64,000 nt of DNA from Aphrocallistes beatrix (GCA_963281255.1 OY725496.1:3194723-3258722), one strand, 5' to 3'. Counted from the first letter of the stretch, positions 23,201 to 33,014 are shown. A program made the numbers and translations. Notes: a model not told the origin generated them from the letters alone.

Positions 23201-25935
23201 AAGTATGCCTATCAAGAAGCGGATGAAGATGGTGGACAGGTTCAATAATCCGGAGAGTGATGAGTTTATATTCATGTTGAGTAGCAAGGCGGGAGGGTGC
23301 GGGCTGAATCTTATTGGAGCCAATCGACTCGTCATGTTTGATCCCGACTGGAACCCCGCTAACGATGACCAGGCCATGGCTCGCGTGTGGCGGGATGGAC
23401 AGACAAAGCAGGTTTACATATACCGCCTCTTGTCTACAGGTGAGATATTAAGACTGTTACAGTGCATAATAGTGTTTGGACACTCAATATTATTTCCATA
23501 AAAATAGTCCAAATTCCGTCCACAGACAGATGGGATAGCTTAGAAAAACACAACCGAGATATATCCATTTGAAAATTGAGATTTATTATTAGCTAGAATA
23601 GTTTACATTTTAAAGGTGTGAAATACGAATATTATGCCTGTGAACAGGGGAGGGGGGTCACTCAGGATCGAGTTTACTTCCTATGAATAAATACTAATTT
23701 AATAATACTGATATAATATGCTGACTGGTTGCCATCCTAACTCCTGACGTAGTCACGGCTGTAGCCTAGTTAAGCTCCAATCACCGCCAGCCACTCTCTT
23801 GTACTCGAACCGGTCGTGTAGTCGGTCAGAGTGTCCTTGCCAGAATTCGAAGCAGTCTGGTACCACGACGTAGCCTCTCCAATGACTCGGTCTCCTTATT
23901 TCTCCTTCTCTCCCCTCAGCCTCATTTCTCCTTCTTTCCAGCTCCTCTCTGCTAGCCACTGGCCTGCTCTGCTGGCTGATGACTGCTGTCAGTCTACTCA
24001 TCACAGGACGTGATTGCCAGTACTCGTCTGCCTCTTTGTCAGTGCTCATCTCCGCTCTCCCCTCTATCCGCACCTGCCTCTTGAGAGGCGCCCAGTAGAA
24101 TAGAACCGCTGCGTTGCTGTTCTCTGCTAAATCCGTTCCCTTCCTACTCTCCGTATTAGAAAAGAACACCACGCCATCCTCAGAGAACTTCTTCATCAGT
24201 ACCATTCTTGAGGACGGACGGCCATCCTTGCTGCAAGTAGAGACACACATCGCATTCACCTCTTCGATCTGCTTCGTCTCTCTTGCTATCTGGTACCATT
24301 TCTGGAACTGCAAGAAAGGGCTCCTGTCCATCTCGGTCTTTAACAGCACGGGAGTGTCGTATGCAGCTCGTTCTTGTGAAGTGTCTAGAAGACACCCTTT
24401 GTAATCCGCACACATGCTCACTAACCTATTAGCAAATAGAAACGTTATTCTGGTCGAGTACTTATGAAATATTGAATAGCAGCATTTCATTTTTTGGTGT
24501 GGGGTGTTAGTTAGTTTGGTTGGTGCGGCGGTGCTATTAGTTAGGCTAAAACTCGATCCTAGCCCCAATTAAATTTGTACATTTTAAAATTTTTAAATTG
24601 AGGGTTTGTAATATTTTCACTTGCATTCATTTGACTAAAAAATATTTACAATTTATCTTTGTCCAAAGTGTAATACAGAAAAAGTTTGTCATTTTAACTA
24701 CTAAATTGACTGATGCCTCGAGATATATATGCATATGTTCCGCGCAAAGTAGGAATTCCTACTTGGCGCAGCGTCAAGTAGGAATTTTCCAGAATTTAAG
24801 ATTATTTCAACTTTTTTGCGCCATTAGGAATTCCTACTTGGCGCTGAACACATATAAATCGCTATATGTCGATACTAGCGCGCTCGCCGCTAGCGCTCTA
24901 CGGGTTGCGAACGTTTGACTTCGTGTCTGCCTGAGCTGAGCCATCTCTCAGGCGCCTATACTCCCCTTAAATTGTTACACACAACAAATGAATTTATGTT
25001 CAAGTCATATACTCGTGATTTCCTCCACAAATTCTAAATAGATAGTTTGAAATAAGATATTTGTTTATTTGTTGTTAATTGTAGTACGAGTATTGCATTT
25101 AGACTGTCTCTACAAAAAAAAGATTTATCCCAGCTCTATCGTCAAGAGCTAAAAAGTAATATTTATACACTGCATTTACGTGCATGCGTAGAACAACATG
25201 CGTAGAGCGTATACACCGTCCTTCCATAAAGATTGGGGACTGCACTAAAAGTATTCTTGATTTTGCAAATTTATACTTACAAACTAAAACTAATAGGTTC
25301 TGACCGCTTGGTGGGCACATGCCCATATGCCTAGTTGCATTCACAACATTCACACATTTTTGAGCATATTTTCACACCGTTTCAACAATTTAACATCTAC
25401 TTTAGTAGAGATTGAAAAAAAGTTTCGAATATCTAATTTTAAATATTTCTTTTAAATGTTAATTTTTGTAAAACAAAATAATGTATTAGGCAAGCCGCGC
25501 AGCGCAAGTAAGCGAAGCTTTGTTTTAAATGTAATTTTCAAACTGAGACTGCTTTGTTTTTATATTTGAAGTATCATTCTGACAGGTACGATAGAAGAAC
25601 GGATATTTCAAAGACAAGCCCACAAGAAGGCGCTCAGCAGCTGCGTAGTAGACTCAGAGGAAGATGTTGAACGCCACTTTTCGTTAGGAGAATTACGCAA
25701 ACTGTTCGAACTGAATGAGGATACCGCTTCAGACACTCACGACAAGATCTCCTGCACGAGGTGTGTCCTCGGGAAGCAGGTGAGAGACCCTCCTCCAGAA
25801 GCGAATACAAGTAATGGCCTCTCACAGTGGCACCACTGCTCCGGTCCAAAGTTCATCGCTGACAGAGTTCTCAAGCATATCTGGGACTCAGGGTCTATCT
25901 CATTTGTGTTTCACCAGAGATCGCATGAATCTTGA
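17289..25935 (+). CDS. RAD54L: RAD54-like SWI2/SNF2 DNA-repair translocase, six exons
   Basis: Exons: 17289-17663, 17946-18599, 18874-19080, 21595-21840, 23112-23439 and 25586-25935, all with GT-AG borders, giving about 719 residues (human RAD54L has 747). RAD54 remodels Rad51-DNA filaments and drives branch migration in homologous recombination, in the nucleus. The start [13 protein letters not shown] matches the family's conserved N-terminus. Helicase motifs: I at about 171-175 (MGLGKT), II DEGH at 281-284, [23 protein letters not shown], then [18 protein letters not shown], motif [18 protein letters not shown], and [13 protein letters not shown] at about 581-591. The C-terminus has [23 protein letters not shown] and the Zn-binding CTRCV. 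Exon 4 starts with a Leu-Ser-Ser repeat. About 12 residues expected between exons 3 and 4 are absent, so a small exon may be missed. Introns 3-5 hold mobile elements, and intron 5 contains the PNPO gene on the other strand. Confidence 0.95.
19324..20548 (+). mobile_element. Rearranged family A copy in RAD54L intron 3, with nested family T element
   Basis: The 5' part of the core is present twice (GGACACTTTGTG near 19361 and again near 19537), with an inverted piece between them (GACAAATTTGGTGATTTTTC at about 19498). The CRE/AP-1 module follows at about 19700-19730, then the core end GTTACAG. The family T element at 19999-20499 sits in the TA tract, and the terminus AATCGAGTTTTAATAGTAAGG closes at 20548. 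Confidence 0.85.
19999..20499. mobile_element. Family T pogo-like MITE, copy 1
   Basis: The ends are CAGTCGACTCTCGTTAATAC and GTTAACGAGAGTCGACTG, flanked by TA; 501 bp. Internal stretches repeat the end motif (CAGTCGAATCTCGTTAATAC at about 20299), so it may be a fusion of two shorter elements. A second copy lies at 55840-56346. Confidence 0.9.
20605..21129. mobile_element. Foldback element with 32-bp tandem repeats in both arms
   Basis: The arms start GCATTAGTTCGAA and end TTCGAACTAATGC. Inside each arm the unit GTTGTCATTAGTTCGACTCG plus GTTTTTGCTAGG (32 bp) is repeated about four times, in opposite orientations (20645-20790 and 20966-21100), around a ~170-bp middle. The structure resembles Foldback-type elements. 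It lies in RAD54L intron 3. Confidence 0.85.
21881..22374 (+). mobile_element. Family A copy in RAD54L intron 4
   Basis: It runs from CAAGCACGCTTCGCTTGC to AATCAATTCGTTACA and lacks the TA tract and the outer terminus. CRE (about 22072) and AP-1 (about 22091) motifs are intact in the first module; the second CRE is TGACATCA. It begins only 40 bp after exon 4. Confidence 0.88.
22764..22932. mobile_element. Family D pogo-like MITE in RAD54L intron 4
   Basis: 169 bp with ends CAGTCGGAACCGGTTTTTTC and GAAAAACCGGTTTTAACTG, bordered by A/TA. The ends match the terminus at 10014 and the element at 53406-53773. Confidence 0.82.
23753..24568 (-). CDS. PNPO: Pyridoxamine 5'-phosphate oxidase, nested in a RAD54L intron
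   Basis: PNPO is the FMN enzyme that oxidises pyridoxine/pyridoxamine 5'-phosphate to pyridoxal 5'-phosphate, the active vitamin B6 cofactor. Visible family motifs: [20 protein letters not shown] (FMN site), [30 protein letters not shown], the substrate region [12 protein letters not shown], and the C-terminal end DWSLTRLQP (usually RLAP). The frame is intronless. The first in-frame Met is at 24566-24568, but similarity to the family begins after the Met at 24413-24415 ([14 protein letters not shown]), giving about 220 residues, close to the bacterial and core animal length. The extra N-terminus contains a weakly basic, hydrophobic stretch ([10 protein letters not shown]) and may be untranslated. 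The gene lies wholly inside RAD54L intron 5 (23440-25585) on the opposite strand; TTTATT at 23582-23587 is its likely polyadenylation signal. Confidence 0.94.
   Translation of the reverse strand: MGLGSSFSLTNSTAAPTKLTNTPHQKMKCCYSIFHKYSTRITFLFANRLVSMCADYKGCLLDTSQERAAYDTPVLLKTEMDRSPFLQFQKWYQIARETKQIEEVNAMCVSTCSKDGRPSSRMVLMKKFSEDGVVFFSNTESRKGTDLAENSNAAVLFYWAPLKRQVRIEGRAEMSTDKEADEYWQSRPVMSRLTAVISQQSRPVASREELERRRNEAEGREGEIRRPSHWRGYVVVPDCFEFWQGHSDRLHDRFEYKRVAGGDWSLTRLQP
24736..24850. mobile_element. Small inverted-repeat element (115 bp)
   Basis: The ends TGTTCCGCGCAAAGTAGG and CCTACTTGGCGCTGAACA are complementary. Each arm contains AGGAATTCCT, and a third half copy (GCGTCAAGTAGGAATT) lies inside. 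It sits in RAD54L intron 5, upstream of PNPO on that gene's 5' side, so it could affect PNPO's promoter. Confidence 0.7.
25494..25519 (-). repeat. Family A end fragment
   Basis: AGCCGCGCAGCGCAAGTAAG and the following GCGAAGC are the reverse of the family A GC-rich 5' end. Nothing else of the element remains. It lies about 65 bp before RAD54L exon 6. Confidence 0.65.
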
Positions 25936-26503
25936 ATACTTCCACATCGCACAGGCAACCCTCTCACAACTCATTCGATGGCTAAATACGTATGAAATAT
26001 GCTTGCTCTTGATTATGACTGAACCATCTGCAATTCTCGTTTTATTAAGAATTAATTTAATCTCAATATTTTTTCTAGAATCCAGCATTAATTAATAAGA
26101 CAGCTTCAAACGAACGAAAATTGGAATGAATGATTGAAATGAGAATTTAGTCTTCAGAATAAATTTACAGTTTGTGTCTGTGTCGAAAATTCTAAAAATC
26201 ATTTGCTTGCTGGGTCTTACAACTAGAATTGTGTCACCGATCTCCTAACATTGCTTGTATGCTTAAAGGTAACCTAGGCTGAGAATCTTTGTGTAAACTG
26301 ACATTACCTTATCTCATCCATCCTATGATCTAACACGATCGATTGTCATTATCATCTTGGATGATATGTCTAAATTAGACAATTTGATGACAGGATGAAA
26401 TCATACATGAACCAAAATGAATTATAATTTTATACCGTAGTATTAAGTAATGGAACCTTTAATCACTAATTAAAACCAATTATAAACAATTGACTTTGAG
26501 ATA
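25936..26503. other. RAD54L 3' flank and QPCTL promoter region
   Basis: AATAAA at 26158-26163 is the likely RAD54L polyadenylation signal, about 220 nt after the stop. ACCAAT at 26475-26480 is a possible CCAAT box for the downstream gene. Otherwise nothing is recognised. Confidence 0.5.
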
Positions 26504-26511
26504 TGACGTCA
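26504..26511 (+). promoter_or_regulatory. Consensus CRE upstream of QPCTL
   Basis: A perfect TGACGTCA palindrome lies 30 bp before the QPCTL ATG. It is the binding site of CREB/ATF-type bZIP factors. It is not part of a family A copy, since no flanking family A sequence is present. Confidence 0.6.
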
Positions 26512-26540
26512 TTGATCTAATTTCGAGCTAGCGGTTACTG

Positions 26541-27587
26541 ATGTATCAGTGGTACAATGTAGCACTCGTACTCGTACTGGGGATGTCGCTTCTCTTGGTG
26601 TATCAAGGTTTCATCTGTGTCTACGAGCCAGTTCCTACACTTCCTGACTCAGGGACGCTTTCTAACACTTCTATCGACCACTTAATATCTCTCTCTGATG
26701 TAGACAATATATTCAATACAGAGTTGCCCCCTATATTAGTACCAAGGGTACCTGACACTCCGTCCCACACGAGAGTGAGAGATCACATCATTTCCCAGCT
26801 TAGAGGGTTAGGTGAGTCGTGGGAGGTCACCTTGCATCAGTTCTCAGATGAAACACCATTCGGCAAGAAGAATTTCACGAATATCATCGCCACCTTGCAC
26901 CCCGACATAGAAGTCCGTATGGTGCTAGCTGCTCACTACGATAGTAAGGTGCTGGCGGGAGGGGAGTTCCTAGGCGCCATTGATTCTGCGCTTCCTTGCG
27001 CGCTTCTGATAGATTTGGTCAAGTCCCTCAACTCTCTTCTCAAATCTGCAATATCCTCCTCTTCCAGCGAAACCATTCAGTTGGTATTCTTCGACGGAGA
27101 AGAAGCGTTCCGAGAGTGGTCCGCGTATGATTCCATTTACGGAGCGAGAAGACTCAGCGCAGAGTTTGAGAGTGGGAGCCTCCTGAAGACTGGGAGTGGG
27201 AAATCCGCTTTGGAAGCTATCAGCGGCCTTGTACTGCTAGATTTGTTGGGAGCGTCTAACTCGGTCGTCTACCAGTACCCTCAGACCACAGCGACAGAAC
27301 TGTATAGCCTGATGCGTAGAGCTGAGGCTTCGCTGAAGAAACGTCAAGTTATCCCCAGGCATCTCACGTACTTCTCAGAGCAGAGACGCCAGTCATACAT
27401 TGAAGATGACCACGTTCCCTTTCTTAGGAAGGGAGTCAGAGTGTTGCACGCGATCCCGACGCCTTTTCCTGCCGTTTGGCACACACTCAGAGACGATCTG
27501 AGTGCGTTGGATAGATCTACTGTCAAACATCTCCAAAAGCTGTTCCAGCTGTTTGTGTGTAGTAAATTTAACCTAATTTCTTTTTGA
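26541..27587 (+). CDS. QPCTL: Glutaminyl-peptide cyclotransferase, membrane-anchored (QPCTL type)
   Basis: This zinc enzyme converts N-terminal Gln/Glu of secreted proteins to pyroglutamate. The N-terminus MYQWYNVALVLVLGMSLLLV is a signal anchor, as in the Golgi isoform QPCTL, so the catalytic domain should face the Golgi lumen. The M28-type fold shows AAHYDSK, zinc ligand Asp148 in GAIDSALPC, catalytic/zinc Glu187-Glu188 in FFDGEEAF, Asp234 in LVLLDLLGASN, Asp290 in EDDHVPF, and zinc ligand His314 in PFPAVWHTLRDD. Length is 348 against about 361-382 in the human enzymes. The last residues after LQKLFQLFV differ from the usual VLEYL ending; a short final exon after the GT at about 27555 is possible but no better end was found. 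Otherwise the gene is intronless. AATAAA at 27821 lies 37 bp before the next gene's ATG. Confidence 0.93.
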   Translation: MYQWYNVALVLVLGMSLLLVYQGFICVYEPVPTLPDSGTLSNTSIDHLISLSDVDNIFNTELPPILVPRVPDTPSHTRVRDHIISQLRGLGESWEVTLHQFSDETPFGKKNFTNIIATLHPDIEVRMVLAAHYDSKVLAGGEFLGAIDSALPCALLIDLVKSLNSLLKSAISSSSSETIQLVFFDGEEAFREWSAYDSIYGARRLSAEFESGSLLKTGSGKSALEAISGLVLLDLLGASNSVVYQYPQTTATELYSLMRRAEASLKKRQVIPRHLTYFSEQRRQSYIEDDHVPFLRKGVRVLHAIPTPFPAVWHTLRDDLSALDRSTVKHLQKLFQLFVCSKFNLISF

Positions 27588-27820
27588 ATAATGATTGCTC
27601 AATCCATGATACGCTATTTTTATATGGAAACGTTGTGTGAATTTTTTAAATCTTGACCCCTTACTTTGTTCTCTTGGTTAATTCAGTCAAGAATTGATGA
27701 TATTGTATATGAATAGCTGTGCTTTCACTATATCAGAGGATTTCAAATATTAGCTACTTGGAACCATTTAGGTGAATTTCTATACGTGTATATACTTAAT
27801 TTTACAAAATCTTATTATTT

Positions 27821-27826
27821 AATAAA
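27821..27826 (+). terminator. Polyadenylation signal of QPCTL
   Basis: AATAAA about 234 nt after the QPCTL stop and only about 30 bp before the next start codon, so the two transcripts nearly abut. Confidence 0.5.
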
Positions 27827-27857
27827 AATTACGTGTCTATATACTATATTAGCAAAT

Positions 27858-28162
27858 ATGTCAAAACAAATGTACACACATTACGAACACGGGTATCCCT
27901 TCTCTCCTTCTTCCAGAAGAGTGCGAGATCTCCAGAGGATATTCCAAGTTAGTTGCAATAAATTATCAATTTATTATCTCATAATGCTATTACCTTATTC
28001 TTCTAGTCCGAGGTGACGGCAGACATTCCTATTTACTTACGCGGGGGACTGAGCGACCTGAGAATTTTCAGACTTGTCTCCTTGTTGACCCTATTTGGAC
28101 TAGGCTACTGCGGGTATAACATGTACAGATACTCTTTGGGAAAGATCAAGAAGAAAGGCTGA
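27858..28162 (+). CDS. COX7A: Cytochrome c oxidase subunit 7A-type small membrane protein, two exons
   Basis: Exon 1 is 27858-27947 and exon 2 is 28007-28162, joined across a 59-bp intron (GTTAGT...TTCTAG), giving 81 residues. The sequence has the COX7A/COX7A2L layout: a soluble N-terminus ending RVRDLQRIFQ (family: ELQKFFQ), then IPIYLRGGLSDLRIFR (family: PVYLKRGLPD.LLYR), then one transmembrane helix LVSLLTLFGLGYCGYNMY and a short basic tail KIKKKG. COX7A proteins sit in the inner mitochondrial membrane at complex IV, and the COX7A2L form links complexes III and IV. Which paralogue this is cannot be decided. The coding is interrupted by the intron, so neither exon stands out alone. Confidence 0.75.
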
Positions 28163-29919
28163 TCACTCACGAGGATAAGACATGTCTTATGGAACTATGA
28201 TACGAGATTCTAATTCTATATCAGTATGCGATGAATTCCACTTAGAATTAGATAATTACATTATAAGTACGTACTAAATTCCTATTGAATATGAATACAA
28301 TAATTATACATGAAAACCTTTAGACGAAAAAACTTGAATCATTATTAGCGTTCTTTGTATATCTTCTACAGTGTCTACAACAGTGGTGGACAACTCTTTT
28401 CAAACAATCTAAATTGGCGCCCGCGTGTTAGTGGTTGTAATACAAAATGGCCCCACCTATTTTCTGTGTGAAATTGATCTAAGTATAATCTTATTTGTTA
28501 TAGCTTCCAAATATCTCATTGATTAACAATTTATATTTGTTTTGAAAATAGCTTTTGACATTTATATACAATTCGTATATTGTACCAAAATCTGCCAATT
28601 CTTGCTAAGGTTTATGAAGCTGCTTTCTACTTGTCTTGATTTTTGTTTGAAATCGAGCACGGCATAACACATTATATGCTACCAATGGACCGATCAGGAT
28701 GAAATTCAAACTACGGCAATACTAGCCTAGGAGGTTTATGTCATTTCGATGGTGTATCAATCTGACCTCTGTATGGCTTCTAGTGACTTGGCAAAATTAC
28801 CATTTTTTCACAATATTTATGTAGTGTTTGAAATCGAGTTTCTCTTTTTGCTTATGGTTTGCTATTTGGGCTTTCTTACAAATAGCTATGTTGCTTTTTT
28901 TGCGTCTCTTCCAGATTTCTTTAACCAACCTATTATCATTTCTTTTAACTTTTCTTTCTTTAATCACTCTTACTTATAGGTAAAATGCAAAATTAAATGC
29001 TTTTATTCCTCCGCAGATTTCTCCATCTTTTTTCGGATAAATTCACCATCTTAACTTCGTTTCATCTTTTAAAATATTTCTTTTGACAATCCTCATCCAA
29101 TTTTCGGTACATGCAGTTGTAAGTGTAAAGTGTTTGGTTTCATTAAATAAAGTTGGACCAAGAATTAAACCAGTCCAAAATATATCGGCATATTAGAAAT
29201 TCTGGGAGATTTGGGAAATAATACACTTTGTTGGTTTGAAATTATGATTATGATATTTGTTCTCCAAATTATCCACTAAAACCTTGCATTTATTAAAGAT
29301 TAGTTGAAAATCTCCAAGAATATTCGGTATTTCTTCATCCAATTCATCTAAATATTCATTGTCAGTTGTGACCTCGTCTTCATTAATCACTAATATTGCT
29401 TTGTCGATTTCAGCAAAATAATGCATACTTCGGGATATTTCAACTTTGTTGAACTTTATATACATAACGCGGTAAATATTTTACCAACTCTTCAAAATGT
29501 GTACAACTAGTTAATCTAGCCATAACATACATAAATACTTCCTTAGTACTTTTGTTTGCCATTAGGGAACTATTCCTTTGAAATTCATGGCTGAATCTAT
29601 GTATAATATGAGCAGAGTAGATGTGAAGTATCGAATTTCAAACAGTATTACCACTTCTAACCAATTCCCAACAATTATTTAAATACATTTCTGAACTCTG
29701 ACCATTGAATGCATTGTAAATACTGTGCAGCTAGCGTTCGCAATCCCGGACCATGTTTTCCAATCCCGGGAATCGGGATTAGCTTGTTGCTCAATTCCAG
29801 GATTGGATTTTTTACTCAAAAATCTCTTTTTCATATTTTAGAAACATTTAATTGTGCCTTCAACAGTAATACACTTAGGATTGAGAGAATTATCAAGTAT
29901 TGTTAACAATCAACTTGAT
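28163..29919. other. Intergenic DNA with old transposon remnants
   Basis: Positions about 28610-28870 repeat parts of 3050-3190 in inverted orientation (TAGCCTAGGAGGTTTATGTC here). Positions 29193-29465 are open on the reverse strand with FQLIFNKCKVLVDNLEN but no clear family. Positions 29740-29806 hold CCCGGGATT-type repeats. CAGTGGTGGACAACTC at 28381 looks like an hAT end without a partner. Confidence 0.45.
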
Positions 29920-30048
29920 GGATCATTTTTCCAAATGCACATGAAAACCTTTGACGCTCCTCCATCGCATTTGATAACCTTCCTACAGATTCTACACTCC
30001 GAAAGTTTCCCACATGTAGTCGAAGCGTTTCCAAATCTTAGCATCCTC
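29920..30048 (-). pseudogene. BED zinc-finger relic of an hAT-type transposase
   Basis: Read on the reverse strand in two frames, KIWKRFDYMWE is followed by CRKVIKCDGGASK and then GFHVHLEK. This matches the BED finger pattern of hAT transposases (W..F......C..C......L..HL..). Frame changes and a stop make it non-functional. The rest of an hAT gene could not be traced. Confidence 0.55.
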
Positions 30049-30327
30049 TAAATCTCAAAAATAACAATTTTCTCTGCTATTAAGCAATGTATTAAATTTG
30101 GAGGATTTTATACGGAGATTATATAATCCGCATATGCATAAAAATTTTTAATTGAGACAGTTATTATTGAATGGTACATAACTAAAATGCATTCAACACG
30201 TTCTGTTTAAAGGATTCCCACAATGCAGAGTAGTTAACATTCATTACTAGGAGGTTATCAGGGTTCCTGTTATAAATATTTAATCTCAGTTGAAAATATA
30301 TCAGGATCCCGGGATCCGGATCCTGGG

Positions 30328-30818
30328 AATTCAAACGCTATGTGCAGCATTGGCCAACTATAGTCAACCTCAACGTGAGTCAGAGTAATGCTTTTGTTTA
30401 GTACCTTTGACATTGTAGCGCTACTTCTGAAGGAAATGTGTGATTTCAATATTTTTTGATCGCTGCGTATCATCTCAGCAAGTGGAATGGGGCTGACTTT
30501 ACTTTCAGGATGTTGCATTGTTAAGGCGTAATAGAGTACATTTTTCTGAGATTCATCTATTTTACGAATAACAGATCATGTTGCATCCAAATTCAATGTG
30601 AAATGTTGAGGTAAAATGTTTTCAATGATCTCAATTTGTTCTTCGGTGTACATACTATGAATTATAAATGGATTTCTAGCTACACTTTGAATATATCAAT
30701 TAAAATTGGCTCCTGTAATACTCAGAACATGAGTACTCTGAGTAGTTATACTAAGTAATATCCTGGAACATGTCTCACTGAACCTGCTTTTGGAGTCATA
30801 TTCTGACTTTATTTTTCG
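30328..30818 (-). pseudogene. Transposase-like relic with LDAT / DYSWPM motifs
   Basis: A single reverse-strand frame, broken by two in-frame stops, reads NPFIIHSMYTEEQIEIIENI, FTLNLDAT, SVIRKIDESQKNVLYYAL, KVSPIPLAEMIRSDQK and VEVDYSWPMLH. From memory, scattered invertebrate proteins share the sequence LDATG.V.R... and D.SW.MIH and end with a CHTQ.VER motif like the fragments at 35679-36348; I infer both come from one poorly described DDE-type transposase family. It stops at a CCCGGGATCC cluster (30301-30330). Confidence 0.5.
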
Positions 30819-31784
30819 AATACATTAGGAAATTAAATCGTTCATATTACCACGCAATGCAACATTTAAACATGCAGGATTTTCAAACTGTCTGTAAATG
30901 ATAATTGATAGAAGCAGAAATCAGTTCTTGTCCCACTAATTCCCTTGACATGACAATTTTCGACAGTTTTCTCATCCGAAAGTGTTCCATTAACTTTGAC
31001 AAATGCAACTAATTGTTCGTTGAATCATTTGTAAAGTAATCTATGATGAGTTACAATTCATAAACTTGCAAATAGCCTTTGCGATAAAGTAATGTCTTTT
31101 ATTTTTGAGTCTTCATTTATAAAATGGTATAAAGGTTTAATGAAGAAATGGGAAAAGCACTTCTAATTTAGCTTTAATCAAATTTTTCCATTCTCTATGT
31201 AGTGTTGTCTTACAGTTTTGATCATTAGAATACAATTCTTGCATAGATAATCTAAAGTTTAGAATATCTTTGTCATTAACAGTATTTGGTAATGGCAAAG
31301 AACTTCAAATGATGTGCTATTTTCCAGGTTGAGATTGTTTATGAGAGGCTTATTGAGTGCAATAATACCGTTACTGTATTTTTGGTAAGTTATAGGGAGC
31401 ATACTTACCAAACCCTCTTGAAAATTTCCCTGGATTTTAGGAGTGAAATCCCTGGATTTCAATGGTAAATCCCTGGATGTTATATATTTTTAATTTTAAT
31501 GACTAAATTAGCATGAATCAATAGACGTGAATTCCGAAATTCGCGATCCAGGGAAACCTCTGGATATCCAGGGAATTTCCTGGATTTTTATTAAAGGCTG
31601 AATATATGTAATTAAAGATTTCGAAATAGATAAGTACGTAAGCGATTTAGGGAAAGGTACATCGTATATAATGTCATCTAACGCATTAAATGATCACTTG
31701 ATCAAAATTCTAGAACAATTTTCGAAATTCGTGATTCAGGAAATTTTCCTGGATTCCTGCAGCTGCTGAAGAATTACTAAATAA
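30819..31784. other. Intergenic DNA with CCTGGATTT repeats
   Basis: AT-rich. From about 31410 to 31755 the motif CCCTGGATTT (or its complement AAATCCAGGG) occurs about ten times in both orientations, the look of a decayed palindromic element. No gene. Confidence 0.5.
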
Positions 31785-32270
31785 CAAGCGCGCTTCGCTT
31801 GCTTGCGCTGCGCGGCTGGCGGACACTTTGTGTCCGCCAGAGGCTCCCTTCGGTCGCCTGGAGGTGACATTGGTTAATTATAAGGGAGATATGATCTCTA
31901 AATATGTCCTTAGTTTTAAAATCGATATCACTTGAAAAAACAATTTTTAACATTTTTTGATGAGTAATGATGACGTCACAGCAAAGTGATGAGTCATCAT
32001 TTTTTTTATGATAGTTGCATCATATGTGTGACGTGTTAGGATACAGATTCTATTAAAATTTCAGCCTTCTATCTCCTATAATGGCTGAGTTATGCCCGAA
32101 TAACTGTGTTGCTTAACTTCTAAAAATGTGACAATGACGTCATAATTGCATGATGAGTCGACATTTTCGTCTGAGCTCAGAACTTACTGGAGCATAGCCA
32201 AAAGACTCCCACATGCCAAAAATCAGCTTTCTGTGCCGGGCAGTTTCTTCAATCAATTCGTTACAGATAT
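31785..32270 (+). mobile_element. Family A copy
   Basis: A full core from CAAGCGCGCTTCGC to CAATTCGTTACAG followed by a short TA tract. CRE variants TGACGTCA (about 31972 and 32138) and AP-1 TGAGTCA (about 31991) are present. It is directly followed by a second copy. Confidence 0.9.
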
Positions 32271-32286
32271 ATATAGATATATATAC

Positions 32287-32628
32287 AAGCGCGCTGCGCG
32301 GCTGGCGGACACTTTGTGTCCGCCGGAGGCTCCCTTCGATCGCCTGAGGTCACATTGGTTAATTATAAGGAAGATAGCATCTATAAATATGTCCATTTTA
32401 GGGTTCAAATCGATATCACTGAAAAAAATCACCAAATTTGAAAATTTTTGATGTGCAATGATGACGTCATAACAGAGTGATGAGTCATCATTTTTTGATG
32501 ATAGTTGCATCATATTTGAGATATGTTAGTATACAGATTCTATTAAAATTTCAGCCTTCTATCTCCTATAATCGCTGAGTTATACTCGGATAACTGTGTT
32601 GCTTAACTTTTAAAAATGTGACAAAAGC
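32287..32628 (+). mobile_element. Family A copy, 3'-truncated
   Basis: It starts CAAGCGCGCTGCGCGG and stops at AAAATGTGACA, where family B sequence takes over. CRE at about 32463 and AP-1 at about 32482 are intact. Confidence 0.88.
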
Positions 32629-32673
32629 AAAATGTCCTCTGACCGATGTGGCCCTATTAAGCGGAGTCGACTG
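32629..32673. mobile_element. Family B fragment (right end)
   Basis: The last 45 bp of a family B element, ending TTAAGCGGAGTCGACTG then TA. It truncates the neighbouring family A copy. Confidence 0.75.
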
Positions 32674-32688
32674 TATTATAAAAAGGTA

Positions 32689-33014
32689 TTAACTCCAAAT
32701 AGAATACACTTTATGAACATTATTCTGTACCTGACTTTACTGATCTCGGACAATTGCCAGAAACTATCCCTGAAAAATTGAGGAATTATTGGATACGAGA
32801 AGGTGTTAATCGTTGTCGAAATAAAGACGGTGCAGATTTCAGCAAAATCAAATGGATTTACGCGAATCAAAGTCACAATCTCAAAGAGTCATCATTTCAA
32901 TGCATCACGTCCAATAAGGAGGTTAGATTAACTACAGTGCAAATTCAATTCTTCGATTATCCACTATCTTGGCCAAGGAACACATTAATTTGGAACTTTA
33001 GATTTACATTGTGA
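32689..33014 (+). pseudogene. Unidentified coding-like fragment
   Basis: One open frame after a TAG reads EHYSVPDFTDLGQLPETIPE, KLRNYWIREGVNRC, DFSKIKWIYANQSHNL and SSFQCITSNKE. The composition looks protein-like but there is no start codon at its head and I do not recognise the family. It starts at the edge of a mobile element, so a transposon origin is plausible. Confidence 0.35.

Noticed and set aside
24598..24918. 106-codon forward frame upstream of PNPO
   Set aside because: It spans a small inverted-repeat element and has no protein-like features.
28381..28440. hAT left end CAGTGGTGGACAACTC
   Set aside because: No matching right end or 8-bp duplication was found.
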